This document shows, one piece after another, positions 45,501-56,836 of a stretch of 64,000 nucleotides of DNA. The notes under the pieces were generated by a model. That model was not told where the DNA came from. It worked only from the letters and a program-made list of their open reading frames with translations, and did no database searches. The stretch's first letter is position 1, and each line of letters opens with the position of its first letter. Source of the stretch: Pleodorina starrii (Eukaryota > Chlorophyta > Chlorophyceae > Chlamydomonadales > Volvocaceae); assembly GCA_030267565.1 (NCBI GenBank), contig BRXU01000029.1, positions 156,001 to 220,000 on the forward strand, in the 5' to 3' direction. The position numbers and the translations under genes were made by a program.

Positions 45501-46860
45501 GCCACAGTGCCTTGCAAGACATCCAACGTGCCATTTCAGCTCTCTTCGTTCTACCCTCGTATTTGGTCGTGAGGATGGCGCAGGGTGCTGCTCCCGCTGC
45601 CCCACCGGCGGTCAATACACAGGTGCAATGACCAAAGACGCTCCAACTCGATCTCGTACAGCGAATTGTCCGACCCGTTTGTTCGACCGTTGCCCTACCT
45701 CCGCCCTGCGTCCCTTTCAGACTGCCACTGAAGGCCAAGGGCTGCAGGAACCCATAACCCTGCCTCAACCTCCAAAACACATCACGAACATGCAGACACG
45801 TTGACACACGTCTCTACACGCAAACAAACGAAGACTAGCTGGCACGTGAAAACGGAAACAAACGTGGGCTAGCTGGCACGTGAAAACGGAGACGCACGCA
45901 GATAGATGCACTCACGTCAGCCAGCGCCTTGAGGTTGCACTCCTCCGGGCCGACATAGGGCCCCAGGAAGGTCGCCACGTTGTCGCTGGGCTGGAAGCAC
46001 AGAGCGGCGCCCAACCACGAGGCGCCTGTGAGGTAGGCGCGATACATAATAAAGGCGCGAGGTGGGAGTAGCGAGGTTGGATGAGCGAGGTGGGAGTAGC
46101 GAGGTTGGAGGCGCGCGGTGGGGGGCACGAGGTAAGAGGCCGACGGGACGCGGCACGGAACGGGCAAGACGTGGGCGTCGCCGACGTCAGCAAAGCTACC
46201 TAGCCTCCTGCGCCACGCTGCGCCGCGCCGTTAACGGTCGTCCCCGCCCCTGTTGTCTATTCAGCTGCCTGTCCCTGCCATTAAAACCGCGGTCTTATTA
46301 CCCGAAATGTGCCGAGATTTCCAACCTCAATCATGGGTCCGGTTTCCAGCTTCCCCGCATGCTTTCTTACCCGAGATGACGCTGAGGTAGCGGACCTTGC
46401 TGAGCAGTCCCAGGTGCTGCATGCCGCGCAACCAGCCCAGGGCCAGCGTGGTGGCGCGGAAGCCGCCGCCGCTGATGCACACCGCCAGGGGCGCCTTGTC
46501 GGTCATCAAGCCTGGAACCGCAAACTCGGGGTCCTGGAACTCGGGAAAGCACAGCTCCCCGTCGGCGTCACGGCGCCAGATCTTGATGGCTGCGGTGTCG
46601 GTAAGAGAAACCTCGGCCCGGACAAGGATCTTCGGTTCCGGAGCAGGCTCCTCCACGGGGGCAGCTTCCTTTTCGTCATCGGCAGGCTCGGAGGTGGTGA
46701 TTGCCTCTGCGTGGACGTGAATGACCGGGGCGAAGGCGGCCGCAGCGGTGTTGGAGAGCTTGGTCTCGGCGGGGGCGGTGTCAAGGTCCATGGGCGCTAG
46801 GGCTGCAGCGGGCGCATCGATGACAGCCGCCGTGGCGTCAGCGGAGACTTCGGTTGACAT
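39593..46860 (-). CDS. Patatin/cytosolic phospholipase A2-like acyl hydrolase, 14 exons
   Basis: Predicted exons: 46371-46860, 45916-46025, 45206-45316, 44640-44690, 44151-44249, 43800-43898, 43346-43498, 42830-43012, 42184-42296, 41596-41650, 41074-41118, 40606-40698, 40002-40130, 39593-39832. Together they make 1971 nt, 656 residues plus TAG, in continuous frame. The start is the ATG at 46860; further upstream the frame offers only TTG. Residues 1-80 are Ala/Glu/Pro-rich and disordered. The oxyanion loop SGGGFRA lies at about 130-136, nucleophile Ser166 in GASWLG, and catalytic Asp443 in LLLTDGGAYDLYG. This Ser-Asp dyad with a GGGxR loop defines the cPLA2/lysophospholipase/patatin fold; such enzymes release fatty acids from membrane glycerolipids. 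No signal peptide or C2 domain is seen, so a soluble enzyme is likely. Exon 5 seems to use a GC donor. Substrate is unknown. Exon borders were read by eye. Confidence 0.82.
40513..40584. repeat. TA/TATG microsatellite in a lipase intron
   Basis: An alternating run of ATATAC, ATATAT and GTATATATG words about 70 bp long, next to the donor side of exon 12. Confidence 0.85.
41152..41299. mobile_element. Short retroposed insertion with 18-bp target duplication
   Basis: AGACATGAGCCGAGCGGC stands at 41152-41169 and again at 41282-41299. The 112 bp between ends in a T/A-rich tail (TTATTTATTATTCTTTTATTATT region, 41255-41281) directly before the second copy. A long direct repeat and a simple-sequence tail are hallmarks of LINE-mediated insertion, so this may be a SINE or a very short LINE 3' end. 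It lies in an intron of the lipase gene. Confidence 0.65.
45831..45899. repeat. Two-copy tandem repeat in a lipase intron
   Basis: A unit of about 32 bp, containing CTAGCTGGCACGTGAAAACG, occurs twice in tandem. Confidence 0.8.
46048..46118. repeat. Minisatellite in the first lipase intron
   Basis: Tandem units built on GCGAGGTGGGAGTA and GCGAGGTTGGA, about 2.5 copies. Confidence 0.75.
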
Positions 46861-47082
46861 TCTCGCGATGGCAGGCGCAGGAAACCACCGTTGCAACAGT
46901 CAACTCGAAAGGACTCCCGTGAAAGATCTGTAGCAGTTAGGGACCAAGACGAGGAACGTCCATACTCTTAAACGATGTATAAGCAAGATTGTTGGAATGG
47001 CAGCATGTTGATTCGAGTCGCACGGACGTAGACCGCAGGGCAAAGAAGCTGGAGACGAAGTGACATTACGCACACTCTTTCA
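46861..47082. promoter_or_regulatory. Probable 5' region of the lipase gene
   Basis: Upstream sequence of the minus-strand lipase start. No clear TATA box or binding motif was identified; assignment is by position only. Confidence 0.3.
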
Positions 47083-47393
47083 CTACAGGTTAGCCAACAG
47101 ATCGGTTAATGCTTCTGCCGGTTCCCTGCCCTGCACAGACAGAGACAAACTTACAGGAACTTACATACCTTCGCGAGCACGGACTGACGGAACACACGCA
47201 GGAACCCGTCGGCGCGCTCTACTGAGGTAAATAAACTAAATATATGCGTTTTGTAGCGTAAGGAACACAGTTCTTTATACCTTTGAGTTGCGACAGTGGC
47301 ATCTACAACGCCGGCGGACAGGCCGAGCAGCTGGAATGAAGCCTGGACGACAGTAACCCTCCCGGGAGCCGGAAGCCTTCGATCCGTAACCAT
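47083..47393 (-). other. Possible small spliced gene or gene end
   Basis: Two exon-like pieces with good splice signals join in frame: 47169-47221 (ERADGFLRVFRQSVLAK, donor GTATGT) and 47083-47130 (GREPAEALTDLLANL, then TAG). A third open piece starts with ATG at 47393 and ends near GTATAAAG, but its phase does not fit the next exon. No family was recognised. It may be a decayed gene or chance. Confidence 0.25.
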
Positions 47394-48164
47394 TCAGCGT
47401 CCCTGGTCCAAAAAGCCAACATGCATTTACCCTTCAGCTGTGTATTTATTGCGAAATAAATTTAGCAATTTATTGCCAATGCTCGGCTGCTCGGGCAACC
47501 GTCACCGTGTTCGAGTTTTGTACTAAAGGCGTTAAGGCTCGGCAACACTCTTGTAAACCCATAGTTATATATGAACTACATGTTCGTATGTAAGTTTGTT
47601 TGCTTTTGTGTTCACGGCCGCAACTTGCGTAATTGGCGCAACGGCATCCTCCCGTTCTCGCTCGTCCCTGCTCGTCCAGAAGTTCACAAGCCTCTGCACT
47701 TCCTGCAGCGCCCGGTTCGCAAGCCCTGCGTGTGCATCTCCGGCCAGTGTTCCTATCTTCGTCTTCCGGATGATTCGACGGCCCGAAGTGCCATTTTGGA
47801 CGACCGGCCAAAATGCCGTGCCCCTTCGTCCGTCCGGGCGAACAAAACACCAGCGACCGAAGGCCGGCGTTCGTCCACCAGCCAAACGAAAGAATTGGAC
47901 TGGAATGTAACTCGTTCGTCTGGTCGGACGACAGATTCCTCTGCTGGCTCGGGTCAGCACCGGGGCCCGTGCCCGCGCCGAGGCGGGCCTGGGCCTGCGG
48001 CCTGCCGTTTATTTGCTGCAACAGCATTTGCCGTACCCAGGCACTCGAAGCCGGGTAGTATCCCCAAGCATAGTATACAGTTTACAGCATTCGGCTGTTG
48101 TTCAAACTTTGACGGCGGCTAGGGCAATCTTAAGGGTTTTCGGCCTGTTTCAGGCATTCATCCG
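47394..48164. other. Intergenic, GC-rich, no gene recognised
   Basis: Long open frames exist on both strands (for example 47571-48122 on plus) but show no motif, no initiation context and strong GC-driven composition. CCGTCCG- and GGACGAA-type words recur and link it to the palindrome region to the right. Confidence 0.35.
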
Positions 48165-48208
48165 GTTCGTCCGGCCGGACGAACGAAAGACGGCCCCGGA
48201 GGGGCCGT
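48165..48208. repeat. Pair of adjacent palindromes
   Basis: GTTCGTCCGGCCGGACGAAC (48165-48184) is a perfect 20-bp palindrome. It is followed at once by a perfect hairpin ACGGCCCC-GGA-GGGGCCGT. Together they could form a cruciform or mark a transposon end. Confidence 0.8.
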
Positions 48209-48394
48209 ACGTCCGCCAACCAACGAGCGAAGCGGGCCAAAACGGACCCCTTCGTCCACAGGAACAAAAGCCCAAAAATAAGACACGAACACTGTCTCCG
48301 CCCCCACACACCGTAGCCTGTCACGAGCTCTTCTCCGGTGTCTGCTGGTCCGTCGGTCTCCCACACAAACATTCATGGTACATACCTTGCATGT

Positions 48395-48620
48395 ATCTTT
48401 ATGCGGCATTACCGGCCCCTCCCACGGACTCCATACCTTCAGCAACCGGACTGCAGCCCGCTCCCGGGCCTCCTGCACAGCCCGCTCACGCACATTTTGG
48501 CTCAGCTCGCTGCGGTTGCCGTGCGTTCTCACTTCGCAAAGGTGGGGCCGCCCTGCCCCACAAGCCATTCCTGCCCAGGCCGCTATCGACCCATTGGGAA
48601 ACGCGGCAACTGACGCTCTC
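48395..48620 (-). pseudogene. Coding-like helical module, copy on the minus strand
   Basis: The minus strand reads AAWAGMACGAGRPHL followed by a REL-rich helix ending VQEARERAAVRLLKVW, all in one frame. The same module occurs degenerate at 51474-51895 and 52140-52620 on plus. It looks like an exon of an unknown, helix-rich protein or transposon ORF. No function is assigned. Confidence 0.4.
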
Positions 48621-48929
48621 CTGAAGTATCGCATTTTGCCCCAGTTATGCGCTGATGGCGCTCATTGAAGACTGTGCAACCGCGGCGATGGCCGCCCGCT
48701 CGGTCCGTCCACGCGGAATGCCCCCCGCCCACAATCCGTCTGTTGGCGGCTGAGACAGCGATATGAGCACACATATCATGGCAATGATACCCATGTATAG
48801 CGTTTGGCAGACCGCCATTGCCCGCCTTCCCTTTACTAACGCGTGTTTCCTGTCACTATGACGCCGCCCTCATTGTTTGTCACTAATTGCTCATCCTAGC
48901 TAGCGACGCTTTTCATCCTGCCAGAAGAT

Positions 48930-49310
48930 GATGAACTTGTTCGGCTGACACTCTTTCCTGGTTACATGCGCATTTGTAGCCTTACCTGTTTATACGCCGC
49001 CTGTATTTACACTTTTCGCGTAAATTTCCTGGCATCCGTGCTTAACAAGCACCTGCGTCGTTTTCAATGCCCTGCAAACAGCTAGCCACCGGCGGGCGCT
49101 TACTTTCCGTTTTATTACACTTTGCCCGCTGTTCCTGCTCCCGTGATTTGTCTCCATCAATCGGCTAGTATCATTCCTGTCATTCTCGTTTGTAATTCTG
49201 TGCATCGTTTCTATGCTCCGGTTTCGGCCTTTTCGGCCATCTTCGTCCTGCGCCTCGCGCATGCGTAACCACATTTCGTTCCTATCGTCATCTGTTCTGG
49301 CATACGATGA
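48930..49310. repeat. Inverted partner of the 50.0-50.6 kb repeat family
   Basis: It contains CCTGCGTCGTTTTC, TATGCTCCGGTTTCGGCC and GCGCCTCGCGCATGCGTAACC in the plus direction. The same words occur on the minus strand at 50013-50600. More diverged than those two copies. Confidence 0.6.
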
Positions 49311-50012
49311 CAGGCGTTTCTACAAGGGCATGTCGCATACCCGGAAATTGGTCTCAGACCAATTGAAGGGTTAAGCACCAGAGGAGTTGTGATCTCAATT
49401 GTGTCTCCGCAGTACACATGTGGGCGGTAACTGGGCGGTATAGCCGCATTGCCAGTGGCGCCGATGCACGCTCGCTGATAACAGAAGAAAATGCAGAGAA
49501 TGGCAAGGGCGGCAGTATGTGAGTCGGAAGCAAGGATCGGCGAGACGAAACGGAGTCAAACAAGGGAAAGCGCCTTGAGGACGACAGCGCAGGACACACT
49601 GCGCTGTGTGTCCGCGCGAGCCCGTACAAGCGCATGTGAAATGCGACATGCGTTTGAATTGAAGTCGCCCATCGTTTGCCCGAACGGACCACAATAGGAA
49701 ACGCGGTGACGCATGCAGAATCAGCAGGAAGGAGAACCAGGCGCCTGAAGGACGCAAACGTTGCGTAAAAATACATGCAAGAATGGCAGAAACAATGTAA
49801 TCCATTTGTGCGAGGCAAAGCACGGGAGCGCGAACAGCGGGAAGGCGAAGGCCGAAACCGGGAAGCGGACAATGCAACGACAAAAGTGGAAAATGAAAAA
49901 GGCAGCGCAAAGGAGTATCAACAAGTGATAGCGAGGAAAGGCAACACGGCTGAAAGACCAGATGGCGAGCTGTGACGGGTACGTCAACGGTTAACGCAAT
50001 CTGACGCAATAC
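49311..50012. other. Spacer between inverted repeat-family copies
   Basis: No gene recognised. Several open frames on the minus strand are rich in Cys, Phe and Arg without motifs. Confidence 0.35.
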
Positions 50013-50600
50013 GCGGAGACCTCTGGACCGCCACCGCGATCAGAAAAACAAATACAACATGAATGGCACTTGGATGCAAAGCGACGGTTACGCATGGCGC
50101 AGGACGTAGGAGGCCGAAACCGGAGCATACATACCCGTACGCTGCGCAGGTTCACACGCGTCCGAAGGCTGTTTGCGGGGCAACGATAACGACGCAGGAA
50201 TAGGTGCGTGAACCGACATTTACACGCGAGGATGACAATGCAGGCGGGTGATTCATAGGTAAGGCGACGAAGCGCACGTATCCGAAAACTGAACCCTTCA
50301 TTGGTCAGCGGCATCTTTGCGAACGGTTCACACAATACGCGGACACCGCCACCGCGATCAGAAGGACAAACCCAATATGAATGGCGCTTGGATGCAAAGC
50401 GACGGTAACGCATGCGCGAGGCGCAGGACGCAGGAGGCCGAAACCGGAGCATACATACGCTGATGAGCAGGTTCTCACGCGTCCGAAGGCTCTTTGCGGG
50501 GCAACGAAAACGACGCAGGAGGGTGACAATACAGGCGGGTGATGAACAGGTAAAGCCAGCAAGCGCAGGTATCCGAAAAAGAGCTGTCCGTCGAAGGAAA
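50013..50600. repeat. Direct repeat of about 300 bp, two copies
   Basis: Copy A (about 50020-50300) and copy B (about 50345-50590) share GCCACCGCGATCAGAA, ATGCAAAGCGACGGT, GGAGGCCGAAACCGGAGCAT, CACGCGTCCGAAGGCT and TTTGCGGGGCAACGA in order. A minus-strand open frame runs through both and is internally repeated, but it looks like a by-product of the repeat. Confidence 0.8.
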
Positions 50601-51473
50601 CCCCAAACCTCAGGCATGAAACAAAGTGTCGCCGGTATTAGCAGTGCGGCGATGGCGGCTTACTTGCCGAACCCTATACGTGCTTGTGACTGTCATTATA
50701 GGTGTTCTCCTTTCGCCGTCACAGCCTAGAGACGCATTTTGGGGACGCACCTGCCTGGCGGACGGCCATGAGCTGCACGGCCGTCAAGGAGCGCCATCGA
50801 CACGTACCTGCGGCAAATCGCGCTTCTTCAGGAGATAGAGCGGGGGTATCGCACCCTGGGAACGGCCAGGCCTTAATGGCGCGAATTCCCTTCATGGCCA
50901 ATTCATGGCCACTTCATGGCCATTATATGCCGGCGCCATGAAGATGTTTGGGTACCGGCATTAAGGGTGGACGTCGGCATGAACAGGGTGAGTCACTTCA
51001 TACGGCAGCAACCGTCTTCATAACGGAACCAAGCTCACCATGAAGAGCGGCAGTCCTTTGCCCCTCTTCATTGTCCACAAGCGAAATATGTATAATAGTA
51101 TATGTAGGAACAGTTTGGGAAATACTTCTGCGTGCAGGACTTCCTGCCTACCTATCAGACTGTCCCTGTTGCTTCCCTGCTGCCTAAGGACAGCATGCTT
51201 TGCGTATATAGTAGAAAACAATAGTATACTAGAGGCGTCCTTGCCACAGCACCAAGAGCAGCAGCAGCTTCGACAGCGGGACGATGAGGATCAGCGGCTG
51301 GAGTTGCCGCGCGCTTTCGCGGGGTACACAGGTGCAGGGCATGACGACCGGCGGGAGCTGATGTGAGAGCATACACTGGCCATGCAAAGGTAGGCTGGGA
51401 TTTGGAATGAAGCCACCGGGCGTAATTATCTTCTGCTTGACTAACCTGTGCCTACCTGCTATGCACATATAGG
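50601..51473. other. Gene-poor stretch with weak coding-like pieces
   Basis: At about 50790 a plus frame reads SAIDTYLRQIALLQEIERG, similar to STVSAYLGQLALVQDSVAA at about 52100. At 51243-51366 a Gln/Arg-rich frame ends in stop. These may be remains of the same unknown protein as the helical modules. No intact gene is supported. Confidence 0.3.
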
Positions 51474-51895
51474 GCTGTAGAAACGGCAGCAGCAGCAGAA
51501 GCGGCGACAGCAGCCAAAGCGGTGGCGGCAAAGGCAGCAGTGGAGGTACAAGATGCTCCCGCTCATACTCCATGTCAGCGGTACGCGGGTGACGGGGGCG
51601 TCTATCAATGGGTCGCGGCCTGGGCAGGAATGGCTTATGGGGCAGGGTGGCCCCACCTGGGCGAGCTCGTTGAGGAGTGAGAACGCGCGGCAAGCCCAGA
51701 AAAGCCACTATCTGCTCGAGCGGGCTGTGCACGAGGCCAGGGAGCGGGCTGCGGTCCGTTTGTTGGTTGACGGGACAGCCCAGCAGAGCCAACATGTTCT
51801 GCGGCGGGCTGTGCAGGATGCTCAGGAGCGAGCCGCAGCCCGGTTATTGGAGGCAAGGAATGTGTGGGAGGGCCGGCCGGCCTAGATAGCACGAA
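51474..51895 (+). pseudogene. Coding-like helical module, first plus-strand copy
   Basis: An Ala-rich start (AVETAAAAEAATAAK) leads to QWVAAWAGMAYGAGWPHLGELVEE and a stop. In another frame the reading resumes with ARQAQKSHYLLERAVHEARE and then the repeated helix LRRAVQDAQERAAARLLEAR. The frame change relative to the minus-strand copy suggests decay. It may alternatively be two exons. Confidence 0.4.
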
Positions 51896-52069
51896 CAGCT
51901 GAACGCCCGGAAGCCACAGCTGTGACAGTGATCGGCGCAACAGCATGAGCAGTGGCCGCGACCGGCCGTGGGAGCGTCGTGCATAGGGACGGGATGCGTG
52001 CGGCAGTACAGGGAAAAAGGGCAATGCCGGCTTGCCGAGCGCAATACGTTGATGTCATGGGACGGCCAT

Positions 52070-52620
52070 CTATCTTCGGCACGTCCTTTGAGGAGCACTG
52101 TCAGTGCGTACCTGGGGCAGCTCGCGTTAGTACAAGACAGTGTTGCAGCAACCATCAACAGGTCGCAGCCTAACCTGGAATGGCTCCTGGGGCAGGGCGG
52201 CCCAACCTGGGCTAGAACGTTGGGGAGTACTACACGCGTCCAGCCCAGCAGGCTGTGCACATCGCACGTCTTCAGGAGAGCGGTGTCGTGTCTATCAATG
52301 GGTCGCGGCCTGAGCAGGAATGGCTTCTGGGGCAGGGTGGCCCCACCTGGGCGAGATCGTGGACGCACGGCAAGCCCAGCCGAGCCACTATGTGCTCGAG
52401 CGGGCTGTGCACGAGGCCCGGGAGAGGGCTGCGGTCCGCTTCTTGGTTGCCAGGACAGCCCAGCAGAGCCAACATGATCTGGTGAGGGCTGTGCAGGATG
52501 CTCAGGAGCGAGCCGCAGCCCGGTTGTTGGAGGCAAGGAATGTGTGGGAGGGGCCGGCCGGCCTGGCACGAACAACTGAACGCCCGGAAGAAGCGGCTGT
52601 GACAGCGACCGGCGCAACAG
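52070..52620 (+). pseudogene. Coding-like helical module, second plus-strand copy, broken
   Basis: The copy is offset about 690 bp from the first. The conserved Trp of VAAWAGMA is TGA here (near 52310), and a further partial copy near 52170 has TAA at the same place. After the stop the helix LERAVHEARERAAVRFL and LVRAVQDAQERAAARLL is well kept, and the frame continues to 52793. A tandem duplication of the unit is evident; function unknown. Confidence 0.4.
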
Positions 52621-52793
52621 CATCGACAAAGGCTGCGACCGGTGCGTGGGTGCGGGGAATGGGCCTGGAGCGGAAGCCTTGCATGGATGGTAGGAAGGAT
52701 GGCATCATGCTGACAGCAAAGGCAGCATCGTTGTGCGAACCGAAAACCGAGGCTCACTCTTTGTTCACAGGTACCAAGAGAGATCATGGCTAG

Positions 52794-54110
52794 AAAGGGT
52801 AGGGTAGTGTGGTACGGTTCGCGACGAAGACAACACCTTGGGCGTGCAGGTCGTCCGCTTCGCCGCGCCGGCGGAACTGTGACACTGCCGTGTGGACCGA
52901 CAGCCCCGCGGAACTGGGTTGTGCACGCGGGATAGAGCGAGGTTCGTCATGTCTGGACCCCGTGCGAGACGGAACCTGCCACACTGACTGTCGCCCGTCT
53001 TTCCATCAATCCACGCGTTCCACAACTCTACGGTGCGACCAAATTCCGGGATCGCCGCAGGCCCTTCTTGTATGACTTGCAATTGTACGGGCCCTCACCG
53101 ACACACAACGCAGCGCGTGCACCCTTCACGGCCGTCCTCGTGGCGCTTTTCGTTCTAGGACCATGTTTCGACCCGCCGCTCCTCGCTGCCGACTAATATA
53201 CTTCCACCCTTACTGTTCTCTGTATGTCACCTCCGGCTGCTCGGCGTGCTGCGGTGCCGCTGACAATGCGGTTGTACCGCCTCGCTACGACGTGCTTTCA
53301 AAACTAACGCAGCCGCAGACACTACCATACTCATGCATGTGATGGTCATACCCCGAGGGCATAAGCGCCGTTTTTGCACTTGCCTCCAACCCCGTGCTGG
53401 GTACCACAAGCCGAGCGATAGAGGAGACATATATAAGGGTTGCAGTCTTGTGAGCTGGGTACGGTGCCCAACGTTTCTGTATATAATACTTGACGGGATT
53501 GAGATTTGGAAACTGAGATACACACTGAAGCTCGACTGAACTGGACTAGACTGAAGAAGCACGGTTGGGTGTGCGGGGGCTGCTGAGGACGTGCATACGG
53601 ATCGGATACTTTTGGATCGTCGTTGGTCACGGCCACGTTTAGGTCTAAGTTTCTTCAGGCCTGAGAGCATACAGCAGGCTGGCAATCCATGGACATGCAC
53701 CGCTACGTAGTATACTAGGCCTGCCAGCTGCTCTGCCTGCCACGTACGGTTATTGTGTACTTAACATTGCTTGGCAGGCAGATCATTGTGCGAGGTCGCT
53801 GTCCTCTTCCAGGCTTATCATCAGCAATACGTGGATTTCGCAGTCTTCTGTATGGATTTTGCAGTCTACTGTATGTATGCTTGGAACGGAAGCAGCTGCA
53901 GAGGATCATCTACTTACATATCAAAGCAATAGTTTGCGGCACATCGACTAATAACATTACCGATTTTGGTTCTAAGAACCAAAAGAGGTTTATGTCCCTG
54001 GGTACAGCGTGGGACCCAGGACGTGGGACCCGTACAGCGGTAAAAAGCAGTACCAGGAAGGTACGCGCAACGCAAAAATGCTTCGGGCGAGCTTACTGCA
54101 CACTGCGGAC
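52794..54110. other. Intergenic region, no gene recognised
   Basis: A minus-strand frame at 52765-53082 looks mildly protein-like (GRTVELWNAWIDGKTGDSQC), but it has no recognised domain. The rest shows nothing distinctive. Confidence 0.3.
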
Positions 54111-54114
54111 GGCC

Positions 54115-54575
54115 GTAGAGGAGACGGAACAGAATGAGGAACGGAAAGCACAAAACAGTCCGGCCCGGGCAGGGCTGGGCGACATAATCGCCCCCGTGAC
54201 GACCAGAACTGAAACGTCCACCAACAACCAACATAACGCGACCGCGTCTGAGAAATTTACACACATAAGTAGTGGAAATGTTGCCATGCGCAGCCATTGC
54301 CATGTCAACTAGAACAGACCTTGGGCAAGGGCAATGAAGGTTGGGAACGGGTGGGACAGCGAAACGTGTATTACTTGAATGTAACGTGTATGCATACAAT
54401 AATGGTAACAGAGGGCACAAAAACGGCCGGGCAGGGCAGGGCGGGGCGACATCTTGGCCCTCGTGACTACCAAAACGGCAACGGCCGCCAACGACCATCA
54501 CAACAGCACAGCACTTGCCAGGGCGAGATACCACGTTCCAGTATCGCAACAACACATAAGTGCGTCCGCGAACTG
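54115..54575. repeat. Degenerate direct repeat, two copies of about 170 bp
   Basis: Both copies share in order AGCACAAAA or GGCACAAAA, GGCCNGGGCAGGGCNGGGCGACAT, CCCNCGTGACNACCA, AACATAACG-like sequence and ACACATAAGT. The origin is unknown. Confidence 0.6.
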
Positions 54576-54781
54576 CCACTGGCCGACCTCTTCGGCCGCG
54601 GCAAACGCGAAATTTCGACCGTAATGCAAAATACCTAGATAGGATAGGTCATTATGGCTGAAAACGGACGCGCGCGGACCTCCGCGCCCCAACGACGTTC
54701 AAATGGACAGGCGACAGTTCAGCAACTCGCTCACAGCCACATCGGCCCCAGGCTAAGAGATAATATATTGACACCGAGGAG

Positions 54782-56800
54782 TTGAAGGGATGGCTTCCGG
54801 CGAGCGCCCAGCTCTTCCTCGACGGAGCAGGACTTCGTCACATTCGAAATCATTTAGCCGCCCGGCTCCGGCCCCGCGGACATACACTCCCAGTTGTTTG
54901 GGCCGCTTGGCAATGCCCTCACGGGCACGCTACGCGTGTTGGTACCGCCCGAGGAGGCTGGGCCCGCGCTTGGGCCGCGGACGGATCAGCACGTGCCCCC
55001 AACGGAAGCTCCCCAGCAGCACCACACGCAGTGCAAGAGATCAGTGTTCTGCTCCGGAAAGGCGGGCTGGCACAGCTCTCCACCTCGCCAGCCGTCAAGC
55101 GGGGACGCCTTCAGCTGGGACCAGTCCGACTCCTACCCAGCGACCCGGCAGTGGAAGTGCAGCTGCCCATCACAAATGCGCACAAGATGGAGCGCCCCGT
55201 GTGGGAAATCAAGGGCGTTCACGTCAGCCTAGATCCTTGCGCCATCCCCGAGTTCCTCGCGATATCCTACTCCACCCCGCGGCGCACATGGGACAAGACG
55301 GGGTTCCATAAGCCGGCGCCTCACCTGGACATACAGGATCACGCCCAAAGATCGGGGGGGACCATTCACCATGCCTTGCAAACCGCTGCCACAGAAGGAG
55401 CTGGCGCGCCAGATGCAGCAGCTGCAGCAGTTGCCATAGCAACGCCAAGCCGCCCAGACCGCAGCTGCCCCGGCCCAGCCAGGCCCCTCGAGCGGGGTGC
55501 CGCCACCGTACGCAGCGGTCGTACAGCGGACCAGATAGATGGGGCCCGGAGCCCGAGGTGGGAGCACGCACCCACGGGGGTGGGCATCACGCCTGGCATA
55601 TGACCCCACGCATTATTCCACCCCCACCCACGCCTCTGGCATGCATTAGCCAACATCACTGCCACTGCAGCCGGAGCAGACACATGGGCCGCCATGGCGG
55701 CCGCGGCACCCAGGCTCCCGAACTCCATGTGGGCAAACCAGGCAGCTGCTGCAGCCAGGGCCCCACCGGTCACCGTGACCGAAAGTAGTACAACGACTTA
55801 AACCCAGCAGGCCCTGCCGCCGCAGCAGGCCCCACCGCCACCGCGGACACAGCCGCCACTGCGGGCGCCATCCCTGCCTCGGGCCCCGCCATCGAGGCAG
55901 TCCCCACCGCCGCCGTGGGTGCCGCCGCCGCCGCCAGCCCCACAACTGCAGGCCCAGCCACCGGTACAGGCCCAGATGCAACGGCTGCCGACCCCGCCGC
56001 CGCCGCAGGCCCAGCCACGGATACAAACCCCACCACCGTCACCGACTTAACAGCCGCAGCTGCCATCGGCCCCACAGCCGGACCCCACGATGGCGGCAAC
56101 CCAACCAGGGGTGCAGGCACATGCGACTCCATGCATGGCGACGAAACAGGACACCGACACCGGGATGGAGGCGGCCACCACGTACGTCCACATCAGGGGT
56201 GCGGTGGCAGCAGTACCGCACGCAGGAGTGAGACCCATCGGCCGCCGCAGCCACTACAGCCCCTGCTTTCTGGTTCAAGTCAGGTCTTACGGGGGCAGGC
56301 AGCGGGCGAAAGGCTACCGGGGGCAAAGCCAGGCAGCGGCCGCAGCAGGAGCGCACACAGCCCGACCAGGGCCCAGCAGGCCCCGAGACCCCAAAGCGGA
56401 AGCGGCAACAGCTCGAGCATCTGTCCGACGAGGAGCGAGCCGAGCGCAACAAGGCGCAAAGGAAAAAGGCCCTACCTGGAGGCCCGCAAGAGGAACATGG
56501 AGGAGCGGAAGGCTCAGCAGGCAGCCAAGGAGGCCACGGCGCAGTTAACTGCACTGCACTCCGGATCGCCACCGGCAGCCAGGCCAAGCCTTCGGACGGA
56601 TCACAGATCCCCAGCCTTCAGCTGCAGGTGGCGGGTGCAGACTCCTCCGCCGTCAAATGTCAAACCCCACACCCAGCACGAAGTTGCCCAACGAGGCCGG
56701 CAGCAGCTCAGCGCCCACGGACCAGCATCAAGGCAGGAGGACGAGGAGGAGGAAGAGCACACCCCCACCGCCATGGAGGCGGCCCACCCCAACTAGATGC
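54782..56800 (+). pseudogene. LINE ORF1-like remnant
   Basis: The best protein-like parts are PAVEVQLPITNAHKMERPVW with WEIKGVHVSLDPCAIPEFL (near 55150-55260), a long PPPP/QAQ tract (55800-56045) ending at TAA, and the charged helix near 56390. They sit in different frames. ORF1 products of algal LINEs bind element RNA; the assignment rests on position before the endonuclease. Confidence 0.45.
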
Positions 56801-56836
56801 CAATCAGGGGGACGGGAAGAAGGCAGCAGCGGAACG

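Noticed and set aside
47571..48122. A 183-residue plus-strand protein
   Set aside because: No domain, low-complexity composition and an equally long frame on the other strand.
49991..50617. A 208-residue minus-strand protein with an internal repeat
   Set aside because: The internal repeat is the DNA direct repeat itself. The frame is Cys/Arg/Phe-rich without a known fold.
55915..56796. A stand-alone Pro/Ala-rich plus-strand protein of 293 residues
   Set aside because: It mixes pieces of the LINE ORF1 region out of frame; the charged-helix part reads better in another frame.
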